64,000 nucleotides of DNA from Ascaphus truei (Eukaryota; Chordata; Amphibia; Anura; Ascaphidae), in contig CM071568.1 of the NCBI GenBank assembly GCA_036426205.1, forward strand, positions 117,952,050-118,016,049, given 5' to 3'. The position numbers and the translations under genes were made by a program. Positions 10,760 to 20,525 of this stretch are shown here, in pieces (within the stretch, counting starts at the first letter, position 1; each line of letters starts with the position of its first letter). Below the pieces are notes generated by a model, which ran no database searches, had not been told where the DNA came from, and was given only the letters and a program-made list of their open reading frames with translations.

Positions 10760-11651
10760 TGAAACCACGCACGAAATGCCAAGCATGTGTAGCCCAATAA
10801 AGGAATATATATATATGAAGAGACCGAGAAAGAACTGATGTGGGCAGTCAGTAACATTACAACAACATATATGTGACAATAAAGAAAGTTACCCAATAAT
10901 GAAAAATATGATTAAAAGGTATGTTCATATACCATTGTAAAAACAAATGTACAACCCTCTGTAGGATATAGAGGTCAAAATCATAGCTACTAAATAATCT
11001 TTGACAGATGTGCAGATTATGTCCAGCAAAAATATAATAATAATGATAGCTACAAAATATACTATTAAATATTCCATAGATAAATGCAGTATAGCAAATA
11101 GAGTCGGAATCCTATAGTCAACCGTTAACAGAATGAATCCCATATCCCATCATATCCTGACAGTTTCGCTCATATAATCACAGATATGACATCATAATGA
11201 ATAAATATATGAGTGAAGATCAATTAATAATTAAGGCCTCAGTGTGTCAGATTGAGATACACCAACGGTTCAATACAGGACTTGATGCTTGGATATATAG
11301 TTCATATATATTTAACAGTAATACATTCCATACACCATAAATGATACAATAAAAGCATTTGTTGACATTCCCATCTTTAACTGTTACAGAAAATAAACAA
11401 TAAACTCAGATATCATATAAAGTGTATTATTTATACATATATCATATTCTTATAGTTCAAGTATAGTTAAAGGATCAAACTCATTTGAGAAATCCATTTT
11501 ATAAGTAGTTTTTATCATTTAACTTATATAATCTCAAATAATGACAATAATGCATGTCTCATATTGAATTAATAATGAGATTAATAAGTCCCTACAGGTG
11601 TCAAAGTCAAAGGATTCACAGGGCAATTTACAGTCTTTTGAGAGAGGAGAT
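10760..11651 (-). mobile_element. PLE-1 3' untranslated part
   Basis: AT-rich, no coding. It lies between the GIY-YIG stop codon (11,652) and the gypsy insertion site, and it continues across the insertion into 3,051-2,600. Assignment rests on position and on the matching spacing in PLE-3. Confidence 0.45.
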
Positions 11652-11940
11652 TCATGTCAAAAAATGATTGATATTCCACTCTATATTGATCCCATCTGGA
11701 AATCTAGTTTTTAACATGAAAATCCAATAGGATTCTCTACAATCCAAAGTTTTAACCATATCACCTCCTCTCTCATTTCTCAAGATTCTTTCTACACCAA
11801 TAAAAGAAAAATTATTGATGCCCCCCTCTCTACACTCTGTAAAGTGCTTAGATACAGGATGCTCCAAATCCTTTTTCCGAATGAGTCTGCAATGCTCCTG
11901 CATCCTGATCTTAAGTGCCCTCTCGGTATCTTTAGAGCCC
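11652..11940 (-). pseudogene. PLE-1 GIY-YIG endonuclease C-terminal part
   Basis: The 83-aa minus frame has KHFTECREG near residue 19, then NFSFIGVERI, RNERGGD, RESYWIFMLKT and PDGINIEW. This is the standard C-terminal half of a Penelope-like GIY-YIG domain; the catalytic Glu is expected in the RESYW segment. The YIG strand and the reverse transcriptase are missing or unreadable upstream. The nuclease would nick the target for insertion. The copy is truncated. Confidence 0.75.
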
Positions 11941-12339
11941 CCTTATAGGTTTAGTACTGTGATTATCTGATTAGTCATTACCCAGTATATGTGCTCTCTT
12001 TCATTTAATGTATACGGACCCCAGCACTTTTGAGCACCATTTTTCACCAAAACTATCTTAAGGTAAAGTAGCCTGTTCTTTACCTTTGGTATCATCAGAA
12101 CAATGTATTTTCTGTCCTAGAAACTTACTGTATGTAATGTGGAAAGGAAAGTATTAGTAAGTATATTATTGTTCTCAATATTGATTTGTAAGCCCCATTT
12201 TTTTTTATTCTCTATGGTTTTCACAGGTGAATGTAAGATTAAAATAATTAGACTTAAGATAATCACTATTCCAAATTAATATAAAAAATAGATGTAGGAT
12301 AAGTAGAATAATGTGTATATATATATATAGAGCAGAAAA

Positions 12340-12490
12340 TAGCCGTGTTAGTCCAGTTGCAATAGTGCAGAATAAATGAGTTCTTCAGTATTAGGTGATA
12401 CCTTTTTTATTGGACTAACAATTTGTGTCATAGGACAAGCTTTCGAGAGTTCTCCTCTCTTCTTCAGGTCCAGCAATACTGATAGTGACC
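12340..12490 (-). mobile_element. PLE terminal repeat fragment with hammerhead-like motif
   Basis: Matches, in reverse orientation, the end of the PLE at 38,370-38,520, including the AATAAA-type signal (TCCAATAAAAAAGG on the minus strand). The hammerhead-like motif is at 12,434-12,470: core CUGAAGA (plus 12,461-12,467), extra A, stem II GAGAG/CUCUC with 5 pairs, GAAA (12,441-12,444), and a stem I GAC/GUC. Nearly the same 125 bp recur at 14,334-14,458. Confidence 0.65.
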
Positions 12491-13398
12491 ATGCAGCAAG
12501 CTTAAGCCTATAGGGAACCATGTTAAAAATGGTTATTGAGGCAAAAAGTGACACTGTGTGCTCATTTGCATGTCATTTCCCAGAATCCCTTGCTGCAGTG
12601 GAAGTGCTGTATGCTGGGTGATAATGGGGAAAGGTGGGGTTGCAGACCTGCCTAAGACATGCAGATGAGCATACAGCTATATTTGTATATATATATATAT
12701 ATATATGAGAGGTGTGCGGGGGCGGGCGGGCCAACTGGGCTCAGACCCCTCAGTTACATAGAGACTATCTTCGTGGAGGCCCAGTCAAGCAGTGACTGTG
12801 GCCTGCCGGCTACAGGTGGATCCCCGTCAAGGTACAGACGGTGTGGAGCTGTGGTGATATTATCCACGCTGGAAGTCACCCACGCGTAGGAGGACATCCC
12901 GTCAGATGAGACGGATCCATACCGGTTGTATAGCGGTACCCGCGGGCTGGAGCCCCGGGCAGGTATCTATAAATAGTGCACCAACACGTCCAGGGATAGC
13001 ACTATCTCCATCATACGTGGGTGGGTTTGGACATAAGGTACTCTGGGGAATACTTATGTTGATGTGTGCACCCGGTGCACTTCTATGTGTACGGCTATAT
13101 GCATTATTGTGTGTGGTACAGGTACCGAAGTTATTAGTATTAGCAATAGTAAAAAGTTATTAGCATACACTGTGTGCGTGTCATATTATTGTGGTTCCTG
13201 TAAGAGGACCATCCCACTCAGGTGGGAACCCTTACAGGTGGAGGCGCTGTGTACGACGAATCAGGTAACCCCAGGCTCCCAGTGGCGGAGGTTCAGGTCT
13301 TCTGTGAGCCTATCAGGTAACGCACCACACCAGGTAACATAAGTGTAGATTTCCCCACATGGTCCCCATCTGCGATAGGGGGTGGGAAAGGTGTTACA
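12490..13398. other. Unassigned repeat-like DNA
   Basis: A TA microsatellite (12,687-12,706) is followed by a GC-richer stretch with no convincing coding. It resembles retroelement leader or LTR sequence in composition, but no boundaries were found. Confidence 0.3.
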
Positions 13399-14333
13399 CA
13401 GTTAAACCCCGTTATAGCGCGGTCCTCGGGGACCACCCGATCCAACCGCGCTAGAACCAGGGTCGCGCTGATTTTAAAAAAAAATGGCCGCCGTGCGCCT
13501 GATCGGGAGGGAGTGAGGAGGGAAGGAAGGAAGGAAGAGGTGGCCGGAAGCCCTACCCGTCCCCTAGCAACGGCGAGTCCAGCCGCGGCATAGCCCACAT
13601 GGCCCTCCAAGTCCCAGCCTGCTCCTCACTCACCCCCCCTCCTCCCGACACCCCCCCTCCTCCCGACACCCCCCTCCTCCCGACACCCCCCCTCCTCCTG
13701 ATGCCAGCTCCGCTCCGATCTCAGCAGCCGACACCAAAGGTAGGGAGGGGGAGTGGGAGGTGTGGTGTAGTGTGCTGTGAGTGCTGTGAGAGTGTGCTGT
13801 GAGTGCTGTGAGAGTGTGTTGTGAGTGCTGTGAGAGCTGTGTGCTGTGAGAGTGTGCTGTGAGTGCTGTGTGTTGTGAGAGTCTGCTGTGAGTGCTGTGT
13901 GCTGTAAGTGCTGTGTGCTGTGAGTGCTGTGTGCTGGGAGTATGTGCAGTGTGCAGTGTGCAGTGTGTGCAGTGAGTGTGTGTGCAGTGAGTGTGTGTGC
14001 AGTGTGCTGGGAGTGTGTGCAGTGTGCAGTGAGTGTGTGTGCAGTGAGTGTGTGTGCAGTGAGTGTGTGTGCAGTGAGCAGTGTGCTGGGAGTGTGTGCC
14101 GTGTGCAGTGAGTGTGTGTGCAGTGAGTGTGTGTGCAGTGAGAGTGTGTGCAGTGAGAGTGTGTGCAGTGAGAGTGTGTGCAGTGAGAGTGTGTGCAGTG
14201 AGAGAGTGTGCAGTTGTGCAGTGTGCAAAAAAATGTTGTTATTTTTTTTTTTTTTTTAAACGGGAGCCATGTGAAAACCGCGTTATAACCGATTTTGCGT
14301 TATAACGGGTCGCGCTATAACGGAGTTTACCTG
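13399..14333. mobile_element. Tigger-like nonautonomous DNA transposon
   Basis: Left end CAGTTAAACCCCGTTATAGC and right end, reverse complemented, CAGGTAAACTCCGTTATAGC form terminal inverted repeats of about 24 bp. A TA follows the right end; the left flank reads TACA. CAG ends and TA targets fit the pogo/Tigger group of mariner elements. No transposase is present; the interior is a minisatellite. Confidence 0.6.
13765..14225. repeat. GTG-type minisatellite (units such as GTGTGTGCAGTGA)
   Basis: About 460 bp of variants of GTGCTGTGAGA and GTGTGTGCAGTGA. All long open frames here (Cys/Val/Ser or His/Thr/Leu repeats) are products of the repeat, not genes. It lies wholly inside the Tigger-like element. 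Confidence 0.9.
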
Positions 14334-14460
14334 TATAGTGCAGAATAAATGAGTTCTTCAGTATTAGGTGATACCTTTTTTATTGGACTAACAATTTGTG
14401 TCATAGGACCAGCTTTCGAGAGTTATCCTCTCTTCTTCAGGTCAGCAATACTGATATACA
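14334..14460 (-). mobile_element. Second copy of PLE terminal repeat with hammerhead-like motif
   Basis: Close match to 12,355-12,480 in the same orientation. Motif at 14,407-14,443: core CUGAAGA (plus 14,434-14,440), extra A, GAGAG/CUCUC stem II, GAAA (14,414-14,417). The copy starts at the right edge of the Tigger-like element. Confidence 0.62.
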
Positions 14461-14461
14461 G

Positions 14462-15268
14462 TGCCACAAACTTATTAGCGAAACGCAGCACAAACCCCAA
14501 ACATGAATCTCATCCTGGGAGTATCCCTACAGTCCCACCCCCTCCCAACACTGCCCACAATTTTCAATTTAGCCCAGTATCTGAAGAGGAGATTACACAA
14601 GCGCTCCTCAAACTAAAACTAAGCAGCCAATGTGGACCCGACTTACTACAATCTAGGTTCCTACGACTTGGTGCCCCAGCCATTGCCAAACCAATTGCGT
14701 CCATAGTCAACTCTATCCTGTCTGCAGGCCATATCCCTAAGAACTGGAAAACTGCCAGAGTTGTCCCAATCTTCAAAAGTGGGGACAAAAACACTGTCTC
14801 AAACTACAGGCCAATCTCACTTCTCCCAATTCTATCCAAAGTAATGGAAAAATGTGTCCACTCCCAATTAAGCGATTTCTACACAAAGACAAATTTCCCT
14901 AGCCAATTCCAGTCTGGGTTTCGTCCCAAACACTCCACCGTAACTACCCTGCTAAAAGTTTGCAATGAAATCCAGTGTGGAATGGAACGGGGACAACTCA
15001 CTGGTGCAGTATTCCTAGATTTTGCAAAGGCTTTTGACACAGTTGATCATGTTATCCTGCTTAACAAACTCCAGAGCTCTGGAATAGGGAAACATGCTTT
15101 AAACTGGCTTCAGTCCTACCTATCAGGAAGATCCCAACATGTGTCCATCTCAGGCTCTAACTCCAACCCCCTGGATATCACCTGTGGTGTCCCGCAAGGC
15201 TCTGTTCTGGGGCCCCTACTCTTCTCAGTGTTCATTAATGATCTTCCCACAGCTTGTAAGGAAGCCTA
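14462..15268 (+). pseudogene. L2-like LINE reverse transcriptase fragment
   Basis: The 306-aa frame (14,349-15,269) is non-LTR reverse transcriptase from about residue 45. It carries VVPIFKSGD, NYRPISLLPILSKVMEK, SGFRPKHST, FLDFAKAFDTVDH (first catalytic Asp motif) and GVPQGSVLGPLLF. The frame ends at DLPTACKEA, just before the FADD catalytic box, where a MITE is inserted. The motif style resembles L2-group LINEs rather than the CR1 copies elsewhere in the window. Without the second Asp pair it cannot be active. Confidence 0.85.
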
Positions 15269-15879
15269 AAAAGAGTCCCACTAAAAGCACTCAAGCAAAT
15301 ATAAATAATGAGTTGATTTATTCAAAGGAAAAAACATGGAAAATGTAGGGGCTGTTTTTGTACTCCCCCAGGGACCCCCCAATCTTACCTTGAATCGCAG
15401 CTGGACACTCATCTCTGCAATTTATGCTACCACATCCCCTATCTGAGGATTCTCATGCTCCACACTATTTGGTTACTTGCAAGTATATTTTGCATTAGGC
15501 TTTTCCATTGTGGTTATCTGTTCATGTTATGACTTGTCATTGGTGATTGAGTGGTACCTCATTGGTTAACCAATTTAGCAGCATATAGGTAGAGTATATA
15601 TTTAGTTATCCCGCATAGATTTATACCTTGACCGGCCGGTCTTTAGATTATTAAGCAGGTTCATTGTTGGTTTTTCCTTGCCTTGCACATCATTATTTAT
15701 CTAGATTACATCTCTAGACCATATCTCATCACTTTATAACTTGGTGCTTGGGCCAAATTCCTTGTCTCAGGGGTTCCAAGGGGACTGCTTTAATATATTT
15801 TCTGTAATCCATGTTTTTTCCTTTGAATAAATCAACTCATTATTTATATTTGCTTGAGTGCTTTTAGTGGGACTCTTTT
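15269..15879. mobile_element. MITE with long terminal inverted repeats and TA target
   Basis: About 76 bp at 15,269-15,345 is repeated inverted at 15,804-15,879 with almost no difference. TA flanks both ends (15,267-15,268; 15,880-15,881), as in mariner-type elements. The 611-bp element has no transposase. It sits at the end of the LINE frame and may have caused its truncation, but LINE sequence was not found on the far side. Confidence 0.75.
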
Positions 15880-16044
15880 TATTTTTATTTTTTTATTTTC
15901 TTCGCTGTTTTCATTGATTTATTATTGTCCCCAGCACAGTCATCAGGGTATTATTATTGTTAGTATTAATTTACTTTTGATTTAAGCAATCATTATGTAT
16001 TATTTTTCTAGTTAGTTGCAGGCTTTTTTCTTTGTGTGTTTCTG

Positions 16045-16212
16045 ATATATATATATATATATATTATATGAGATATATATAGATATAGATAGATATATGA
16101 TATATATATATATATATATAATATATTATATATATTATAGATATATATATCATAATATATGCTTATATATATAAGATATATAGCTATATATATAATAACT
16201 ATATATATATAA
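16045..16212. repeat. TA-rich microsatellite
   Basis: Imperfect (TA)n with GATATA variants. Frames across it are artefacts. Confidence 0.85.
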
Positions 16213-16216
16213 TACA

Positions 16217-17060
16217 ACGAAAAGAAAAAGAAGAGCGTCCCAAATCAGCACTCAAGTATACTCAAAACAAATATCAAAAAAAATATGATTTATTAAACGG
16301 CACAAATAATCAAACATAAAATACAAAAATATTAAAACAAACCCTGACATCCTCCTGTGATAGAATATGTATCAGACAGGGGAAATCCCCTATGAAGATA
16401 CTGATGGACCCCTAATACCCAAGGCAAGGGAAAAAAGCCTATAAGCACAAAATATATGTAGAACAAGGGGTTAACAATAACCCCTTGAACCTACAAGGCC
16501 TGCCTCACCCCTAGTTCATATAAAACCACACAGCAAGCATAGATAACACATGCACAAAATTGCCTAATACATGCTGATGTCAAATACATATTTTATATAC
16601 ATACACCGTAAATGCAGTTGGTATAATCAAGGCAAACCAGGCACAGTACCAAAAAGAGACTGCTAGTATGGGATCAGCAATGGTTAACAGTTCACATCAG
16701 TTACCATAGTCCATGAGACCATCCATGCCACACTGTGATAGTAAAATGTCAAAAGGGTAAAGATCTTCCAATTAAGGGGTCCATCTGCAGAAGTCAGGGA
16801 AAAACAGGGGCTCTACTATGACAGATATTCAGCAGAGCCTGAGTTCAGTCCACTTCCGATGTAAATGCTGTAGCCGCCATTGATCTGCAAGATATTTCCG
16901 GAGATTGCAGGAGCAGGAGCAAGTATGTATTGAGGAGATCATATGAGAGTACAAACAACAGACACAGACCCCGACGTACGTTTCGCCACCGCTTTGTCTA
17001 GGGGCTTGATAGGGAGATATGCACCCGGAGTATTTAAGGCGCTCCCTCCGTGATGACATC
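16217..17060 (-). mobile_element. PLE-type terminal module with TATA-like box and hammerhead-like motif
   Basis: On the minus strand a TATA-like TTAAATAC (near plus 17,033-17,040) is followed by the hammerhead-like motif at 16,968-17,005 and, about 680 nt on, an AATAAA-containing end near 16,290. The far end (GGGACGCTCTTCTTTTTC) resembles that of the module at 54.9-55.7 kb. No protein coding is seen. Confidence 0.5.
16968..17005 (-). ncRNA. Hammerhead-ribozyme-like motif, U-A core variant, with stem III
   Basis: Minus strand: stem I CCCC (plus 17,001-17,004), core UAGACAA (16,994-17,000), extra A, short stem II GC-GGUG-GC, GAAA (16,981-16,984), then ACG-UA-CGU as a small stem III ending in the triplet GUC, and GGGG (16,969-16,972) closing stem I. 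Positions 3 and 8 are U and A. The second core base is A rather than U, a departure from consensus. The complementary CCCC/GGGG arms and GUC site make this one of the better candidates structurally. Confidence 0.5.
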
Positions 17061-17189
17061 CAATTGAAAAACAGAGAGCACGGCAATAAAACAGATGATT
17101 CGGCAGAGAGATGGACCAATTGTAGCATGTTAGGGATTGATGCTGTGTTCCACCCACTGAACAAATGGTGACCTACAGACGAGCCAATG

Positions 17190-17515
17190 AGTATTCTAAA
17201 ACTTGCCTTAAACTTGCCTTAAACTAGCCAGGTACATGCTGGGTACATTTCAGTGACATTTCTGCAGAGGCAAATTGCCCATCAGATTAACACAGCGGGG
17301 TTCAAACTGAATGGGACTGCCAGGGACCCCCGTTGTTTATCCGATGGGCCATTAGTCTGTCTGCAGAAATGTGTGAAATTTTGCAGCATGTACCCAGCAT
17401 ATACCCAGCATGACCCAGCATGTACCTGGTTTTTTTTTGGAGATTGCCCCAGGTTTGTTTTAGCATAATCGTCAGCACTACAGTATGTATAACTATTAAA
17501 GAATGTAAAAAATTC
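17190..17515. repeat. Foldback repeat, copy 1
   Basis: Contains GGTACATGCTGGGTACATTT, an internal inverted pair around CAGCGGGG/CCCCCGTTG, and CATGTACCCAGCATATACCC. Copy 2 is inverted at 17,805-18,112 and copy 3 is direct at 22,440-22,655. Each copy can fold on itself, so this looks like a nonautonomous foldback transposon. Confidence 0.7.
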
Positions 17516-17667
17516 ATAATTTAACTGTAACTTGAATTTATTTTGGTACACAGCTAAAATACCAAAACTTGTATCAGTGTCCAATTATTTCCAGACCTAA
17601 CTGTATATATATATAAAATCAAAAATGAATAGACGATACCGTTCTGTGGCTAAAAAAATGCTTTTAT

Positions 17668-17702
17668 TTGTGCGAGCTTTCGAGATACACTGATCTCTTC
17701 TG
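17668..17702 (-). ncRNA. Degenerate hammerhead-like motif (left palindrome arm)
   Basis: On the minus strand CCAGAAGAGAU...AUCUCGAAAGC: stem II GAGAU/AUCUC and GAAA are kept, but the core CUGA is CAGA and shortened. It is followed within about 15 nt by AAATAAAA. The mirror copy is at 18,216-18,252. Confidence 0.4.
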
Positions 17703-18215
17703 GTTACACTGCTTTTAAGCAGTGCTTTTAAGCATTAATGTAAGGATTCATGCAATTTGGCCTTCTTTATTTGCTACATATTATGTGGTTTGCTCTTAAA
17801 ATTTATTTTTTACATTCTTTAATTGTTATACATACTGTAGTGCTGACGATTATTCTTAAACAAACCTGGGGCAATCTCCAAAAAGACCCAGGTACATGCT
17901 GGGTCATGCTGGGTATATGCTGGGTATATGCTGCAAAATTTCACACATTTCTGCAGACAGACTAATGGCCCTTCGGATTAACAGCGGGGGTCCCTGGCAG
18001 TCCCATTCAGTTTGAACCCCGCTGTGTTAATCCGATGGGCCATTTGCATCTGCAAAAATGTCACTGAAATGTACTCAGCATGTACCTGGCTAGTTTAAGG
18101 CAAGTTTAATTATTAAATTAATTTTAAGAGCAAACCACATAATATGTAGCAAATAAAGAAGGCCAAATTGCACGAATCCTTACATTAATGCTTAAAAGCA
18201 CTGCTTAAAAGCAGT

Positions 18216-18252
18216 GTAACCAGAAGAGATCAGTGTATCTCGAAAGCTCGCA
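18216..18252 (+). ncRNA. Degenerate hammerhead-like motif (right palindrome arm)
   Basis: Mirror copy of 17,668-17,702, with the same stem II and GAAA, followed by CAAATAAAAAC. Confidence 0.4.
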
Positions 18253-18315
18253 CAAATAAAAACATTTCATTAGCCACAGAACAGTATCGTCTATTCATTT
18301 TTGATTTTATACAAA

Positions 18316-18988
18316 CAGTTAGGTCCGGAAATAATTGGACACTGATATAAGTTTTGTTATTTTGGCTGTGTACCAAAATAAATTCAAGTTACAGTTAAAT
18401 TATGAAAATGGGCTTAAAGTGCAGTCTATTAGCTTTCATTTGAGGGTATTCACATCCAAATTGGAGGAAGGGTTTAGGAATTACATCTCTTTAATATGTA
18501 GTCCCCTCTTTTTCTAGGGACCAAAAGTAATTGGACAATTGATTCAAAAGCTGTTTCATGGACAGGTGTGGGCTATTCCTTCGTTATTTCATCATCAATT
18601 AAACAGGTAAAAGGTCTGGAGTTGATTCCAGGTGTGGCATTCGCATTTGGAAGCTGTTGCTATGAACCCACAACATGCGGTCAAAGGAACTCTCAATGCA
18701 AGTGAAACAGGGCATCCTTAGGCTGCCAAAAAAAGGAAAGAAAATCCATCAGAGAGATAGCAAGAACATTAGGAGTGGCCAAATCAGCAGTTTGGTACAT
18801 TCTGAGAAAAAAAGAACACACTGGTGAGCTCTGCAACACAAAAAGGCCTGGACGTCCACAGAAGACAACAGTGGTGGATGATCATAGGATCCTTTCCATG
18901 GTAAAGAAAAACCCCTTCACAACATCCCGCCAAGTGAAGAACACTCTCCAGGAGGTAGGCATATCATTATCCAAGTCTTCCATTACAC
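18316..18988 (+). mobile_element. Tc1-like transposon remnant
   Basis: Begins with CAGTTAGGTCCGGAAATAAT, typical of a Tc1-family terminal repeat. Coding from about 18,690 on is broken over frames and resembles a Tc1 transposase DNA-binding region (AKSAVWYILRKK, RPGRPQKTTVVDD, FTTSRQVKNTLQEVGISLSKS). The DDE catalytic part and 3' repeat are missing; the sequence runs into Penelope-like coding near 18,990. Confidence 0.78.
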
Positions 18989-18989
18989 T

Positions 18990-19142
18990 GTACCCACTGT
19001 CCCAGGGGGGTGGTAGATTACTTAAAGTGTGCGGGATTGAGTCTGAAGGCTTGATCAGAGGGAGGCTTATTGGATATTTACGCTGAAGACCCTGTTCCCC
19101 CTCGGGCTCAATACAGATTGGGACCTTGGTCATTTCCTCTGA
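18990..19142 (+). pseudogene. PLE-3 GIY-YIG C-terminal fragment
   Basis: From 19,059 the frame reads REAYWIFTLKTLFPLGLNTD, ending in a stop at 19,140-19,142. This matches the C-terminus of PLE-1 (RESYWIFMLKT...GINIEW). A GGGRLLK segment just upstream matches RGGD in another frame. Strongly 5'-truncated; no nuclease active site remains. Confidence 0.72.
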
Positions 19143-20389
19143 TCTTGTTCCCACACCATTGACCTCTTTCAGGGTTCCCCTTTCCCAATCCCTTCCTCTC
19201 CTCCCCCCCCCCCCCCTCCTTCCCCCTCCATTTCCCTCCTCCCCCCCCTTCTTCCCCCTTCCCCCTTTCCGCTTTCCCTTTCCCTCCTTCCTTTTCCTTC
19301 CTTCCCCTCCCCTGCACCCCTCCCCCTTCTTCCCATCGTATAAAAATCACATATCAATATTTAACGGAGGTAACTTATAAACAAGGGATTTAGATGTCCT
19401 CCTCATATCCGATTCCTCTTGCTCTAGTTAGTATTTAACTGATCTCACCCCTCTAGTTAAATCAAATATTCTAGACATTATAGATATATATTAAACTTCA
19501 TGTCTAGTATTTTGGATTACTCGTGTATGAACACTTTATCTTTCTGAATATTCTTCAGAACATGCTCTTTTTAATATATTCAGATTTTTTTCAAAATGCT
19601 GTTCTCATGTAGATAGTTTTGTTTCCATATCCTATTGCATATATATGTAATTTTTTTACTAGCTAAAAACCTACTAGTTAAACCTTTTGGTTTATGCATG
19701 AATATGTTTAAATTAAACTGGATTTGATGTAACAAATTTAATATTGGTTTTCCAACTTTTACATAATAATTTGCCTTTTGCATCTCCCTGGGTCTAATAT
19801 TTACATCAGTGTATATTAGGCTTTTGATGCCATGGTTAATAAAGATGTTGTTTTGTTATGCTACTGATGTACTGTATCTGTGGGATCTGGGTTATATGCT
19901 AAAGAAATTTGCTTTCTTGTTATGTGTGTTTTCTTTGTGCAAATATTGTTTTTAAATCTTAAATCCTTTTTTAGGATTTATCCTTTTTTTTTTAAAATTT
20001 CAAACATTAGATTTACTTTTTTTGTTTTTTAATATTTGATTCTTGTTTTATAATATCTGTTTTTTCTTTTTTGCACTGTGTGAAAAAGCTGAACGAATGA
20101 CGTCACAACCCACACGTTCACTGTGAGTTGTATGAATTCTCAATAAAGTTTTACTCATTGATGGCATCACTAACCAATCAGAGGCGCCTCCAAAAAAGCT
20201 TACACACAATTGTTGAAGTACAGGGACTTGTTAGTCTCAATAAAGCTTTTTTTAAATGACACCATTCCTCTAGCCAATAGGAGTATGTGCACGTAGGAGA
20301 TGGTAGCCGATTGGATAAGGGATTGTGACGTCACTAGCTAGCGCGATCGGCACGTGTATTTATATACCAGCTTTTTGTGAAGTAGGGTA

Positions 20390-20428
20390 CATCTTGATAA
20401 AGAGCATACAGCACGAAACGCGTAGGTG
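20390..20428 (+). ncRNA. Hammerhead-ribozyme-like motif, U-A core variant
   Basis: Stem I 5' arm CAUC (20,390-20,393), core UUGAUAA (20,394-20,400), extra A, stem II GAGC/GCAC with one mismatch, GAAA (20,415-20,418), CGCGUA, then GGUG (20,425-20,428), which pairs with CAUC through one G-U. Compared with the motif at 2,630-2,670, both stem I arms differ yet remain complementary. Confidence 0.5.
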
Positions 20429-20517
20429 GCTATGGGGGGTGGCGATGGGGGGCTTTGACTGATCCCTTCAATGGAATAAAGTGGTTTTTTTTTGCTTCCG
20501 TGAGCCTCCTCCTATTT

Positions 20518-20525
20518 GTCTAGGC
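20518..20525. repeat. 8-bp target duplication GTCTAGGC (left)
   Basis: Identical to 21,990-21,997; an 8-bp duplication is the hAT signature. Confidence 0.88.

Larger units (their letters stand above)
17520..18400. repeat. Large palindrome with about 285-bp arms
   Basis: 17,520-17,805 is repeated inverted at 18,115-18,400. Each arm holds a Tc1-like terminal repeat (CTAACTG at 17,597-17,603; CAGTTAGG at 18,316-18,323), a hammerhead-like tail, and the motif TTTAAGCAGTGCTTTTAAGC. The roughly 310-bp spacer is inverted copy 2 of the foldback repeat. Confidence 0.75.
19143..20525 (+). mobile_element. PLE-3 3' region and terminal module
   Basis: Includes a pyrimidine tract (19,196-19,330), AT-rich DNA, then a promoter-like block: CRE TGACGTCA at 20,098-20,105 and 20,326-20,333, CCAAT motifs (near 20,270), TATA-like TATTTATATA (20,357-20,366), the hammerhead-like motif (20,390-20,428) and AATAAA at about 20,475. 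The distance from the GIY-YIG stop to the core is about 1.25 kb, close to PLE-1. The module appears to continue after the hAT insertion at 21,998. Confidence 0.55.

Noticed and set aside
13599..14305. Long frames rich in His/Thr/Leu or Cys/Val/Ser
   Set aside because: Every frame through the GTG-type minisatellite is open; composition only reflects the repeat.
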